A stretch of 7,215 nt of DNA. It comes from an uncultured Oscillospiraceae bacterium (GTDB lineage Bacteria; Bacillota; Clostridia; Oscillospirales; Oscillospiraceae). The first letter of the stretch is position 1. The number at the start of each line of letters is the position of its first letter. The notes beneath the pieces are model-generated. The model ran no database searches and had not been told where the DNA came from. It saw only the letters and a program-made list of their open reading frames with translations. Where the stretch lies: assembly GCA_910579485.1 (NCBI GenBank), contig CAJTVO010000148.1, positions 1 through 7,215 on the forward strand. Direction: 5' to 3'. The position numbers and the translations under genes were made by a program. This document shows positions 1-5,427 of the stretch, one piece after another.

Positions 1-903
1 GTCCGCCTGACAGCGGAGCATCCGCTCCAGCTTCTCCGTGACGCCGGCCTCCGCGTCATACAGGCGGCGGAGGTAGCAGGCCTCCACCCTTGCCACCTGC
101 TGGCGGCGAACGGCTCCCCGCCCGATGAGGTCGTCCAGGGAGGTCTCCGCCATATCCGCCGGGCAGTCGATGAGCTGGGCGGCGGCGGCGATCAGCTTGT
201 CCCTGGGCAGGAACACGTGGCCGTTGTTCAGGTTGTAGGTCAGCTCGAAGAGCACCGCCGCCTCCACCCGCCTGCGGCTGTCCCCAGCCATGCCCATGGA
301 CAGGGCGATCTCGTCCATGACGGCGAAGTCCACCCCGTACAGCTCGTCCACCAGCAGGTAGGGATTTTCCCGCACCGCGTCCAGGGCCTCGCCGCCGTAC
401 CGCTGGTACAGCCGCAGCGCCAGGGACAGGGGCAGGTCGTTGGAGGACAAAAAGGCCATCAGCCGCCGCATCCCCGTCTGGTACCGGAAGCTCTCCCCGA
501 TCTCCCGGGCCCGCCGGGGGGAGATGCCCTTGATCTTGGTCAGCTCCCCCGGCTCCTCCTCCAGCACCATCAGGCTGTTGGCCCCGAAGCGCTGGACGAT
601 GGCGCTGGCGGTGGCCGGCCCCACGCCCTTGACCACCCCGGAGGCCAGATAGCTCAATATCTCGTTCTCCTCCGTGGGCATATACCGCTCCACCTGGCGG
701 GCCTCCACCTGGTCCCCGTGGACCGGATGGCTCACCCACCGGCCCACTACCACCAGGTCCTCCCCCGGCGCGGCGAAGGGGATGGGCCCCACCACCGTCA
801 CCGCCTCGCCGTCGGTGGTCACCAGCCGGAGCACCGTGTAGCCGTTCTCCTCGTTCTGATAAATAACATGGGAGATGGTCCCGCTGATCGTACATTCATT
901 CAT
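1..903 (-). CDS. recD2: RecD2-like ATP-dependent DNA helicase, N-terminal part (runs off the left edge)
   Basis: The first 301 codons of a RecD-like helicase, a superfamily 1 5'-3' DNA helicase acting in DNA repair and recombination in bacteria that often lack RecBC. The start ATG at 903-901 gives MNECTISGTISHVIYQNEEN followed by GYTVLRL, the typical opening of RecD2 OB-fold domains (about residues 1-75). Residues 80-200 hold the helix-hairpin-helix repeats of the family: ILSYLASGVVKGVGPATA, then ELTKIKGISPRRAREIGESF, then ENPYLLVDELYGVDF. The Walker A motif and helicase core lie beyond the edge. A GGGGGAGG ribosome binding site sits about 9 bases upstream of the ATG. The frame is open to base 1. 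It follows the 111-aa gene by 83 bases in the same direction, so it is probably the last seen member of that operon. Other ATGs at 899 and 895 lie in different frames that do not give this protein. The family assignment is from remembered motif patterns; I am confident of it. Confidence 0.93.
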   Translation of the reverse strand, partial: MNECTISGTISHVIYQNEENGYTVLRLVTTDGEAVTVVGPIPFAAPGEDLVVVGRWVSHPVHGDQVEARQVERYMPTEENEILSYLASGVVKGVGPATASAIVQRFGANSLMVLEEEPGELTKIKGISPRRAREIGESFRYQTGMRRLMAFLSSNDLPLSLALRLYQRYGGEALDAVRENPYLLVDELYGVDFAVMDEIALSMGMAGDSRRRVEAAVLFELTYNLNNGHVFLPRDKLIAAAAQLIDCPADMAETSLDDLIGRGAVRRQQVARVEACYLRRLYDAEAGVTEKLERMLRCQAD

Positions 904-986
904 AGCGCGGACCCTCCCCCTTTTTTATGACTGTTCGTATATTTTCCCCAATTTTCTACGGTCCCTCCGGGACCGGCGGGGCGTCC

Positions 987-1322
987 TCACCCCGTCAGGA
1001 AATCCGCGGCCTCGTCCCTGCCGCACAAGATCACCCAGCGGTACTTCCCCGCCAGGAGCCGGGCCAGCTTCCGTCCCTCCTCGGTGAGGCCGCAGTCCAC
1101 CAGCAGGGCCCTGCCGGACAGTCCCCGCTCCCGCCGCAGGCTCTCCAAAAAACGGAGCTGCTCCTCCAGCCGCTCCCCGTCCCCCTGGGCGGGCAGCAGC
1201 AATCCGATCTCCCTCCGGCGCTCCGGCCCCGCGAACAGCACCGCCCGCACCGCCGTCCAAACCAGGGACGCCAGCCCGACCGCCGCCAGCAGCGCTACCA
1301 CGCCGTCCTGCCACAGCTGCAT
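987..1322 (-). CDS. small membrane-anchored protein of unknown function (111 aa)
   Basis: I do not recognise a named family. Residues about 7-31 form one hydrophobic membrane segment, followed by a basic GPERRRE stretch, so the rest is probably cytoplasmic. The soluble part alternates short beta-like strands and amphipathic helices: IGLLLPAQGDGERLEEQL, then RALLVDCGLTEEGRKLARLL, then YRWVILC. This faintly recalls the first half of a glycosyltransferase-2 Rossmann fold (LLPARND...VDNGSTD), but the catalytic DXD region is absent, so no enzyme activity is claimed. The ATG at 1322-1320 is preceded by AAGGAGGA, 4 bases upstream. A GCCGCC-ctcc-GGCGGC hairpin (1337-1352) lies just ahead of that site. 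The gene sits between the Sm_multidrug_ex gene (84 bases upstream) and recD2 in one orientation, consistent with co-transcription. Confidence 0.8.
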   Translation of the reverse strand: MQLWQDGVVALLAAVGLASLVWTAVRAVLFAGPERRREIGLLLPAQGDGERLEEQLRFLESLRRERGLSGRALLVDCGLTEEGRKLARLLAGKYRWVILCGRDEAADFLTG

Positions 1323-1407
1323 AACTTCCTCCTTCCGCCGCCCTCCGGCGGCCTTCCGATCCGTTATGCCAGTCTATGCAGGGCCCCTCGGATTTGACAG
1401 CCCCGCC

Positions 1408-1893
1408 TCAGAAGAGGCTCGCCACCCCGAAGGTCAGGATGCTGATGGCTATACCGGCGACCAGCACCCCGGTAAAGATGGACGGGATGGCCTTCCGCAG
1501 GGGCATGTCCAGAAAAGCGGCGGCCAGGGCCCCCGTCCAGGCCCCCGTCCCCGGCAGGGGGATGGCCACGAACAGCATCAGCCCCAGGTACTTGTACTTC
1601 GTCACCTTCTGCCCCTTCAGGTGGGCCTTTTTCTCCAGCTTGTCCACCAGCCGGTTCAGCCGGGGGAGCCTCCGGCGCATCCACTGGAAGATCCGCCGGA
1701 TATATACCAATATGAAGGGCACGGGCAGGATATTCCCGATGATGGCGGCCAGATACGCCGCCCACACCGGCAGGCCCCGGGCCACGCCGAAGGGAATGCC
1801 TCCCCGCAGCTCCACCACGGGCACCATCGACACCAACATCGTAAAGCAGAACTCTCCCGCCGGGTTCTGCGTCAGCCACTGCATGATATCCAT
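1408..1893 (-). CDS. COG2426 / Sm_multidrug_ex family small membrane protein (161 aa)
   Basis: An integral membrane protein of the family annotated as 'small multi-drug export protein' (Pfam Sm_multidrug_ex, COG2426). The transport activity implied by that name is poorly established, so I would not assign a substrate. The two family signatures are visible: VVELRGGIPFG at residues 27-37 and FVAIPLPGTGAWTGA at 108-122. Hydrophobic segments lie at about 14-27, 43-67, 103-127 and 136-160, with a strongly basic central loop (RRIFQWMRRRLPRL...KLEKKAHLKGQK) probably in the cytoplasm. Length is normal for the family. I chose the ATG at 1893 because AAAGG lies 6 bases upstream and the protein then begins MDIMQWL. 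An in-frame ATG at 1950 would add 19 residues read through the upstream terminator stem, which is unlikely. A promoter at 1989-2017 probably drives this gene and the two after it. Confidence 0.9.
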   Translation of the reverse strand: MDIMQWLTQNPAGEFCFTMLVSMVPVVELRGGIPFGVARGLPVWAAYLAAIIGNILPVPFILVYIRRIFQWMRRRLPRLNRLVDKLEKKAHLKGQKVTKYKYLGLMLFVAIPLPGTGAWTGALAAAFLDMPLRKAIPSIFTGVLVAGIAISILTFGVASLF

Positions 1894-1948
1894 CGCAGAC
1901 CTTTGCAACCTTTCTTTTCCAACGCCCCCGCAGCGGGGCGAGACATGC

Positions 1949-1978
1949 AAAAAGGCCCCGGCCCTGGAGCCGGGACCT
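1949..1978 (-). terminator. rho-independent terminator of the copy A lipoprotein operon
   Basis: On the minus strand AGGTCCCGGC (1978-1969) and GCCGGGGCCT (1962-1953) form a 10-bp stem with one G-U pair and a 6-base loop, followed by TTTTT (1953-1949). It lies 64 bases after the stop of the lipoprotein gene ending at 2043. The next gene begins at 1893, so this is the natural end of the operon. Confidence 0.85.
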
Positions 1979-1988
1979 CAACGGTCCT

Positions 1989-2017
1989 ATTTTACCACAT
2001 CCGTTCCAAATCCGCAA
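1989..2017 (-). promoter_or_regulatory. probable sigma-A promoter for the Sm_multidrug_ex - 111-aa - recD2 operon
   Basis: On the minus strand TTGCGG (2017-2012), a 17-base spacer and TAAAAT (1994-1989) are present, with TGG just before the -10 giving an extended -10 (TGGTAAAAT). The predicted transcription start near 1982 lies only a few bases before the terminator hairpin at 1978-1949. A transcript from here would therefore carry that hairpin at its 5' end. The sequence match is good; use in vivo is inferred. Confidence 0.6.
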
Positions 2018-2042
2018 GAGGTTTTCTACGGGACGGCGCGGG

Positions 2043-3428
2043 TCACATCTGCTCGCTCAAATACAGCCCCACCCGGTTCTGGAGCAGGCGGATGGTCTCG
2101 TCCAAGTCTTTGGCCCCGGCGAAGTAGGGATCGCATATCTCCTGGATCAGGCTTATCAGGGAGCCGTCCCATATATCGATCTTGTCGATGCTGTTGAAGA
2201 AATCATCAAACTCCCCTGCCCTCTCCTCCGTCAGCGGCGGGGCCGTGATCTCCTCGTGGGTCACAGGGTCGAAATCCAACGGCGCTTTCACCGTCATAGC
2301 GGCATTTCTCTTCATTTCGTACTGATCTCTTTTGAGCGGGGTGTCGAATGATTCGCCCGACGGGTTCGTCATCACGGTCCGGACAAATTCCCAGGCGGCC
2401 TCCTTGTTCCCGCAGGTGGCGGATATGCCCAGCTGCGGCCCCCGGGGCCGGAACATGCTGCCGCCGCTGCCGTCCTCCGTGGGATAGCCGATCATGGCGC
2501 ACCGTCCGCCCCACAGCATGTCCTGGATTTGGAGTTCACGGAACGACATATCGATCTCCTCCAGCAGCTGAAGGCCTTTCTGCTGCCGCGACCTGGCATC
2601 CCGCACTACATCGATATAGTCAATGCCCCCGATCTCCTCCTCCACTTCCTCAATGCCGGGGAGCATCTGGACAAACTCCATCAGGGAGCGGAAGCTGGGA
2701 TCGTCAAAGGAACATGTCCCCGCCTCCCGGTCCACATAGGCCTCCACGGAGTACCGCATCAGAAAACCGGCTATCTCCTCCCGGCTGGTATTGAAGGACA
2801 TGATGGTGGAGCCCTCCGGCATGGCGGCGAAGGCATCCCGCAGCTCCTGGAGGGTCCAGCCGGTCCGGTCCCCCACCAGCGCCGGCGAACTTACCAGCGT
2901 GCGGATCTCCACCCCCCCGAAGAGCATGTAGAGCCCTCCGTCCACCTCGGAAAGCTTCAAGGGGTTCTCCAGCACGCCCTCCCGGCCCAGCTCCGGGTCG
3001 TTCTCGATATAGGGCCACAGGTCCTCCAGATAGCCCTTCTTGACCATCTGGTGGAAGGGGAGGGAGCCGCCCAGATCAATGATGTCCGGGACCTGTCCGG
3101 CGGACATCTCCACCAGCAGCCGGTCCGGCCCCTGGTCGTCGGTCGCGGTGAGCGAATAATCCTTGACCACGATCTGGACGTCGTCGTGGGAGCGGTTGAA
3201 CCGGTCTATCACGTCCCGGCGGACAGACCGGTCGGCGTTCGATCCGCTGAGCTGGGCGAAGACCAGGACCTCCTTGTCGGGGTCGATCTCCTGCTCCTGT
3301 CCCGGTACGGGCGCGGGAGCAGGCTCCTGAGACGGCGGCGGCTCCTGACCGCCTGCGGAGCAGGCAGTCAGGAGGAGGGCCAAAAGGACAAAAGTCAATG
3401 CTAATGAACGATTATTTTGTGACTTCAT
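2043..3428 (-). CDS. solute-binding-type lipoprotein, copy A (461 aa)
   Basis: A secreted lipoprotein with the outline of extracellular solute-binding proteins of ABC importers (SBP family 1, usually sugar binding). From the ATG at 3428 the signal peptide is MKSQNNRSLALTFVLLALLL ending in lipobox LTAC, with Cys23 as lipidation site. A Pro/Glu/Gln-rich tether follows (residues 27-50). The body contains GQVPDIIDLG (111-120), LEDLWPYIENDPELGREG (134-151), VDGGLYMLFGG (162-172), YPTEDG (315-320) and NKEAAWEFVR (341-350), the last two being common features of SBP C-lobes. An upstream in-frame TTG at 3470 was rejected because it would bury the signal peptide. AAGGA lies about 5 bases before the ATG. 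The gene starts 23 bases after the small Cys-rich gene and ends before a terminator, so the two form an operon. No permease or ATPase gene is present, so it may be an orphan binder, a partner of a distant transporter, or a surface sensor. It is paralogous to the lipoprotein at 6792-5428. Confidence 0.88.
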   Translation of the reverse strand: MKSQNNRSLALTFVLLALLLTACSAGGQEPPPSQEPAPAPVPGQEQEIDPDKEVLVFAQLSGSNADRSVRRDVIDRFNRSHDDVQIVVKDYSLTATDDQGPDRLLVEMSAGQVPDIIDLGGSLPFHQMVKKGYLEDLWPYIENDPELGREGVLENPLKLSEVDGGLYMLFGGVEIRTLVSSPALVGDRTGWTLQELRDAFAAMPEGSTIMSFNTSREEIAGFLMRYSVEAYVDREAGTCSFDDPSFRSLMEFVQMLPGIEEVEEEIGGIDYIDVVRDARSRQQKGLQLLEEIDMSFRELQIQDMLWGGRCAMIGYPTEDGSGGSMFRPRGPQLGISATCGNKEAAWEFVRTVMTNPSGESFDTPLKRDQYEMKRNAAMTVKAPLDFDPVTHEEITAPPLTEERAGEFDDFFNSIDKIDIWDGSLISLIQEICDPYFAGAKDLDETIRLLQNRVGLYLSEQM

Positions 3429-3451
3429 GTTTATCCTTAATGGTGCAAATG

Positions 3452-3775
3452 CTAACCCCGAAAGTTGCAAATGTCATCAAGAGTTATTGTTCTAGTTTGC
3501 ACAAGAACATTACACTTTTTGTTTGCACAAAAATAATCGGTAGACTGTGTGTTATACGTATGCGTATGGGTCATGTTAGTGTTCCAGCAACCACCAACAG
3601 TGCGAGTTGTACGAGTAATCACCGGCGTGCCCGGCGTAAGCGATGTACTAACTTTACATACAGTACACATCCAGGACCGTGCCTCATTCTCCATCGCCAT
3701 CGCGGGCATCGCCATGCAGCTGAGGGACAGCATCAGGGCCAGGGCCAGCGCCAGCAGCTTCTTGGTTTTCTTCAT
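3452..3775 (-). CDS. small secreted Cys-rich, zinc-ribbon-like protein, copy A (107 aa)
   Basis: Function unknown. The ATG at 3775 follows GAGGAGG by 8 bases. Residues 1-27 are a classic Sec signal peptide (MKKTKK, a Leu/Ala core, then MAMPAMA) with a likely cut after Ala27. The mature part of about 80 residues has six cysteines: CTVC (37, 40), Cys63, CANKKC (83, 88) and Cys103, with His70 and His72 between, in MTHTHTY. CX2C and CX4C pairs plus histidines suggest a metal-binding or disulphide-linked small domain. It would act at the cell surface or be released. The first 27 residues match copy B (7156-6845) except at residue 3, and the DNA is nearly identical there, but the mature sequences hardly align. 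A longer reading from 3955 adds no plausible sequence and is rejected. It is first in an operon with the lipoprotein starting at 3428 and is divergent from the regulator at 4004. Confidence 0.82.
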   Translation of the reverse strand: MKKTKKLLALALALMLSLSCMAMPAMAMENEARSWMCTVCKVSTSLTPGTPVITRTTRTVGGCWNTNMTHTHTYNTQSTDYFCANKKCNVLVQTRTITLDDICNFRG

Positions 3776-3798
3776 AGTCGTTTCCTCCTCGTATAATA
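3694..3798. repeat. leader repeat, copy A (ribosome binding site plus signal peptide)
   Basis: This 105-bp block matches 7075-7179 at 101 positions by direct comparison, without gaps. The differences are at 3749, 3768, 3776 and 3777. It spans the signal-peptide codons, ATG, GAGGAGG and a TATTATACGAG stretch upstream. Similarity stops abruptly on both sides, apart from a shared GTTTC displaced by one base just outside the 3798/7179 end. Confidence 0.95.
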
Positions 3799-3864
3799 GT
3801 GTTTCCACCCGCCGGGGGCGGATGCTTTTGTCTAAAGGCTTCCGCGGTTCCTTTCGGTAGATAC

Positions 3865-3893
3865 AGCATACCATAGGCGGCTTCTTGTGTACA
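3865..3893 (-). promoter_or_regulatory. possible promoter for the copy A Cys-rich/lipoprotein operon
   Basis: On the minus strand TGTACA (3893-3888), a 17-base spacer and TATGCT (3870-3865) with a preceding TGG (extended -10) are seen. The -35 matches consensus at four of six positions. It would leave a leader of about 80 bases containing a CCGCC/GGCGG hairpin. The region is shared with the divergent regulator promoter. The call rests only on sequence pattern. Confidence 0.35.
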
Positions 3894-3940
3894 TATCGGC
3901 TCGTGTTAGCAAAAAATAACAAGAAACGATATGCTGGGTG

Positions 3941-3980
3941 TTGACTTTCTGCCACGATCCTGTATACTGATAAGCATCAG
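3941..3980 (+). promoter_or_regulatory. strong sigma-A promoter of the HTH-TPR regulator, with an operator-like palindrome
   Basis: TTGACT (3941-3946), a 16-base spacer and TATACT (3963-3968) are near consensus. CTGAT-AAGC-ATCAG (3967-3980) is an inverted repeat overlapping the -10 end and the expected start site, a usual place for an autorepressor site. AAAGGAGG follows at 3991-3998. The 9-mer TGTATACTG (3961-3969) recurs upstream of the small peptide gene. Confidence 0.7.
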
Positions 3981-4003
3981 CCTATATTATAAAGGAGGTC
4001 AGC

Positions 4004-4951
4004 ATGAAACAAGTCTTTTTAGGAGATTACGTCCGGAAGCGGCGGGAGGACCTGGGCCTGACCCAGGGACAGCTCTGCGAGGGCATCTGTGAGCCGATAA
4101 CGATATCCCGCCTGGAAAATGGCAAACAGGTCCCCTCCTATACCCGCATCAAGGCCCTGTTGGAGCGGCTTGGCCTGCCCGGCAGCCGGTATTTCGCTCT
4201 GCTGAGTAAAAACGAAGAACGGATGGAGACCCTGCGGAAGGATATCCGTGCAGACGTTATCTGCTTTGAGCGGGCCGTGGATAAAGACCGCCCTCAAATT
4301 CGTGAGCAGGCCCTGGCAAAGCTGGAGGAACTGGAACAGCTTGCGGAGCCGGATGACCAGGTCTGTCGGCAGCACATATTGAGTTCAAAAGTTTCTCTGG
4401 GGAAACCGGATGGGCCCTACAGTTTTGAGGAGCGGCTGGATATGCTCATGGAGGCCATCCGGCTGACGGTCCCCCGGTTCGACCTAGAAGAGATCAAACT
4501 GGGACGGTACAGCATGGCGGAAACGACGGTCATCAACCAGATCGCGCGGTGCTACGCGCATATGGGGCAAAAAACAAAAGCAATCGACATTTACTGTCAA
4601 TTGCTTAAGTATATTGAAAAAAACGACCAGGAGCTGCCGAAGTATGCCGGGCATTTCTGCCTGGTCGCCCATAACTACGCCATCGATCTGGGTTTGGAAA
4701 AGCGTTACCGGGAGTGCGTTGAAATTGCAGAGCAGGGGCGGCAGGTCTGCGTGCGATATGGCGACTATCAATTTTTGCCCGGATTTTTGGCAATCCTTGC
4801 GGAGTGCCATTATTTTATGAATGAAAAAGCGCAGAGCGCCAAGCGGTATATGGAAGCCTGCTATATCTATGAGGCTATCGGTGATGAACACAATCTTCAC
4901 ATTATCCAGCAGGAGATGAAAGACCGCCTGGGCTTGGACATGCCGTATTAA
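4004..4951 (+). CDS. HTH-TPR transcriptional regulator of the RRNPP/Rgg-like architecture (315 aa)
   Basis: A cytoplasmic DNA-binding regulator. Residues 7-60 are an XRE-type helix-turn-helix (DYVRKRREDLGLTQGQLCEG, then EPITISRLENGKQVPS as recognition region). The remaining 250 residues are all helical, with tetratricopeptide-like hairpins at about 177-207 (INQIARCYAHMGQKTKAIDIY), 217-250 (LVAHNYAIDLGLEKRYRECVEIAEQG) and 259-292 (LAILAECHYFMNEKAQSAKRYMEACYIYE). HTH plus a C-terminal TPR array of about 300 residues is the layout of RRNPP peptide-sensing regulators (Rgg, NprR, PlcR, PrgX), where re-imported peptides bind the TPR groove. This is the basis of the assignment; the ligand is not known. 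GGAGG lies 5 bases before the ATG, behind a near-consensus promoter. It is divergent from the copy A operon and convergent with the 62-aa secreted peptide gene, whose stop overlaps its own. Both arrangements occur for regulators with cognate peptides. A plain HTH repressor with a structural TPR is the alternative. Confidence 0.85.
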   Translation: MKQVFLGDYVRKRREDLGLTQGQLCEGICEPITISRLENGKQVPSYTRIKALLERLGLPGSRYFALLSKNEERMETLRKDIRADVICFERAVDKDRPQIREQALAKLEELEQLAEPDDQVCRQHILSSKVSLGKPDGPYSFEERLDMLMEAIRLTVPRFDLEEIKLGRYSMAETTVINQIARCYAHMGQKTKAIDIYCQLLKYIEKNDQELPKYAGHFCLVAHNYAIDLGLEKRYRECVEIAEQGRQVCVRYGDYQFLPGFLAILAECHYFMNEKAQSAKRYMEACYIYEAIGDEHNLHIIQQEMKDRLGLDMPY

Positions 4952-5136
4952 TCGTGCGCTGCACTACTACCGTCCGGCATCTCCTCCATCAGCGATATCA
5001 CCGATTTCTCAGGTTCCACAGCCTCCACAACGGCAGGCGGTTCCGCGTCCTCCGGGACATCGGCTGCATGGGCCTGCCCCGGCAGCAACGAAATACACAT
5101 CAGCAGGGAAAGCAGTAAGGACGTCAATTTTTTCAT
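4948..5136 (-). CDS. short secreted peptide precursor (62 aa), candidate signalling peptide
   Basis: Residues 1-24 are a Sec signal peptide: KK at 2-3, a hydrophobic run LLLSLLMCISLL and a cut site at AHA/AD (24/25). The mature product of about 38 residues is acidic (DVPEDAEPPAVVEAVEPEKS, then VISLMEEMPDGSSAAHD) and has no cysteines. The start at 5136 has AGAGG about 10 bases upstream, longer than ideal. Its stop (4950-4948) overlaps the regulator's stop (4949-4951) on the other strand. An exported short precursor beside an RRNPP-like regulator fits the Phr, NprX or PapR pattern, in which proteases release a 5-10 residue peptide usually from the C-terminal half. No peptide boundary can be fixed from sequence. 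The alternatives are the 5' remnant of a larger secreted protein, or a chance open frame; the clean signal peptide makes chance unlikely. Confidence 0.65.
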   Translation of the reverse strand: MKKLTSLLLSLLMCISLLPGQAHAADVPEDAEPPAVVEAVEPEKSVISLMEEMPDGSSAAHD

Positions 5137-5159
5137 TGCGGGGGGACCTCTCTTTCTTT

Positions 5160-5189
5160 AGTATAAACGCAGTATACACCTGCTGTATA
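5160..5189 (-). promoter_or_regulatory. promoter region of the peptide gene with tandem TATACT boxes
   Basis: On the minus strand two TATACT hexamers (5176-5171 and 5165-5160) lie 11 bases apart, and a related TATACA (5189-5184) lies 13 bases further upstream. Each could serve as a -10, but no good -35 is found at 16-18 bases from either, which would suit an activated promoter. The middle box is part of TGTATACTG (5178-5170), identical to the regulator promoter at 3961-3969. Confidence 0.4.
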
Positions 5190-5237
5190 TAAATGAAAAT
5201 ATCGTCTCATGTTATTTTTCTCTAACGCAAAACGATA

Positions 5238-5267
5238 GGCCGGGGCTACGCCCCGGCCCTTTCTTTT
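5238..5267 (+). terminator. hairpin terminator, best on the plus strand and possibly bidirectional
   Basis: GGCCGGGGC-tac-GCCCCGGCC (5238-5258) is a perfect 9-bp stem followed by CTTTCTTTT on the plus strand. Read on the minus strand the stem is followed by the poorer TATCGTTTT. On the plus strand it could end the regulator transcript, which would then be antisense to the whole peptide gene. On the minus strand it lies just after the stop of the gene remnant and could end the copy B transcript. Confidence 0.75.
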
Positions 5268-5284
5268 ACCGCGCCAGCACCTTT

Positions 5285-5393
5285 TTACTGCTCCGCACCG
5301 GTGATATAGGCGGCGATCAGCGCTTCCAGCTCAGCCGCCGTATATGTTTTGTCCGAGGGAAATCAATTTTGCATCTGTAGGGCGCGGCTTCAT
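5285..5393 (-). pseudogene. frameshifted 3' remnant of an unidentified gene
   Basis: Two overlapping minus-strand frames both read like protein. One gives MKPRPTDAKLISLGQ from 5393 and hits TGA at 5333-5331. The next frame gives DKTYTAAELEALIAAYITGA then EQ and a stop at 5287-5285, followed by a terminator hairpin. Joining them at the TTTT run 5347-5350 (AAAA in the coding sense, one base short) gives a continuous stretch KLISLGQ/KTYTAAELEAL. The upstream part appears replaced by the end of the copy B lipoprotein gene, although its frame stays open further up. I do not recognise the family. The call rests on composition and on the gene-end-plus-terminator layout. Confidence 0.4.
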
Positions 5394-5413
5394 TTTCTCA
5401 AAATTGATCTCCC
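5357..5413. repeat. 15-bp inverted repeat next to the copy B 3' end
   Basis: GGGAAATCAATTTTG (5357-5371) and CAAAATTGATCTCCC (5399-5413) are inverted copies with one mismatch, separated by 27 bases. The outer arm ends 14 bases after the stop of the copy B lipoprotein gene. No T-run follows on either strand, so it is not a typical terminator. It could be a transcript 3' stem or a trace of recombination. Confidence 0.8.
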
Positions 5414-5427
5414 TGACAGTACGGTTC

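Noticed and set aside
56..895. Long minus-strand frame opening at ATG 895
   Set aside because: It is a Gly/Arg/Pro-rich shadow of the helicase gene in a different frame. The frame from ATG 903 gives the recognisable RecD2 protein.
1337..1352. GCCGCC/GGCGGC hairpin between the Sm_multidrug_ex and 111-aa genes
   Set aside because: No T-run follows, so it is not a terminator. Possibly a translation effect, but short GC stems arise by chance in this composition.
1922..1962. Two consecutive hairpins ahead of the Sm_multidrug_ex gene, considered as a guanidine (mini-ykkC) riboswitch
   Set aside because: Neither loop has the ACGR sequence expected for that class, and the first hairpin is fully explained as a terminator.
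1084..2197. Long plus-strand open frames in 1084-2197 and similar ones at 217-930 and 2529-3404
   Set aside because: They are antisense to well-supported genes, low in complexity and typical of GC-rich shadow frames, with no recognisable motif.
3429..3470. Upstream TTG start for copy A lipoprotein
   Set aside because: The extra 14 residues would precede the signal peptide; the ATG at 3428 has AAGGA at good spacing.
3495..3530. Direct repeat GTTTGCACAA at 3495-3504 and 3521-3530, with related TGCAAATG at 3444 and 3466
   Set aside because: The two 10-mers lie inside the copy A Cys-rich coding sequence and encode ordinary residues. Spacing is irregular, so an operator or repeat array is not supported.
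3776..3955. Upstream extension of the copy A Cys-rich gene to ATG 3955
   Set aside because: It would place about 60 odd residues before a complete signal peptide with its own strong ribosome binding site.
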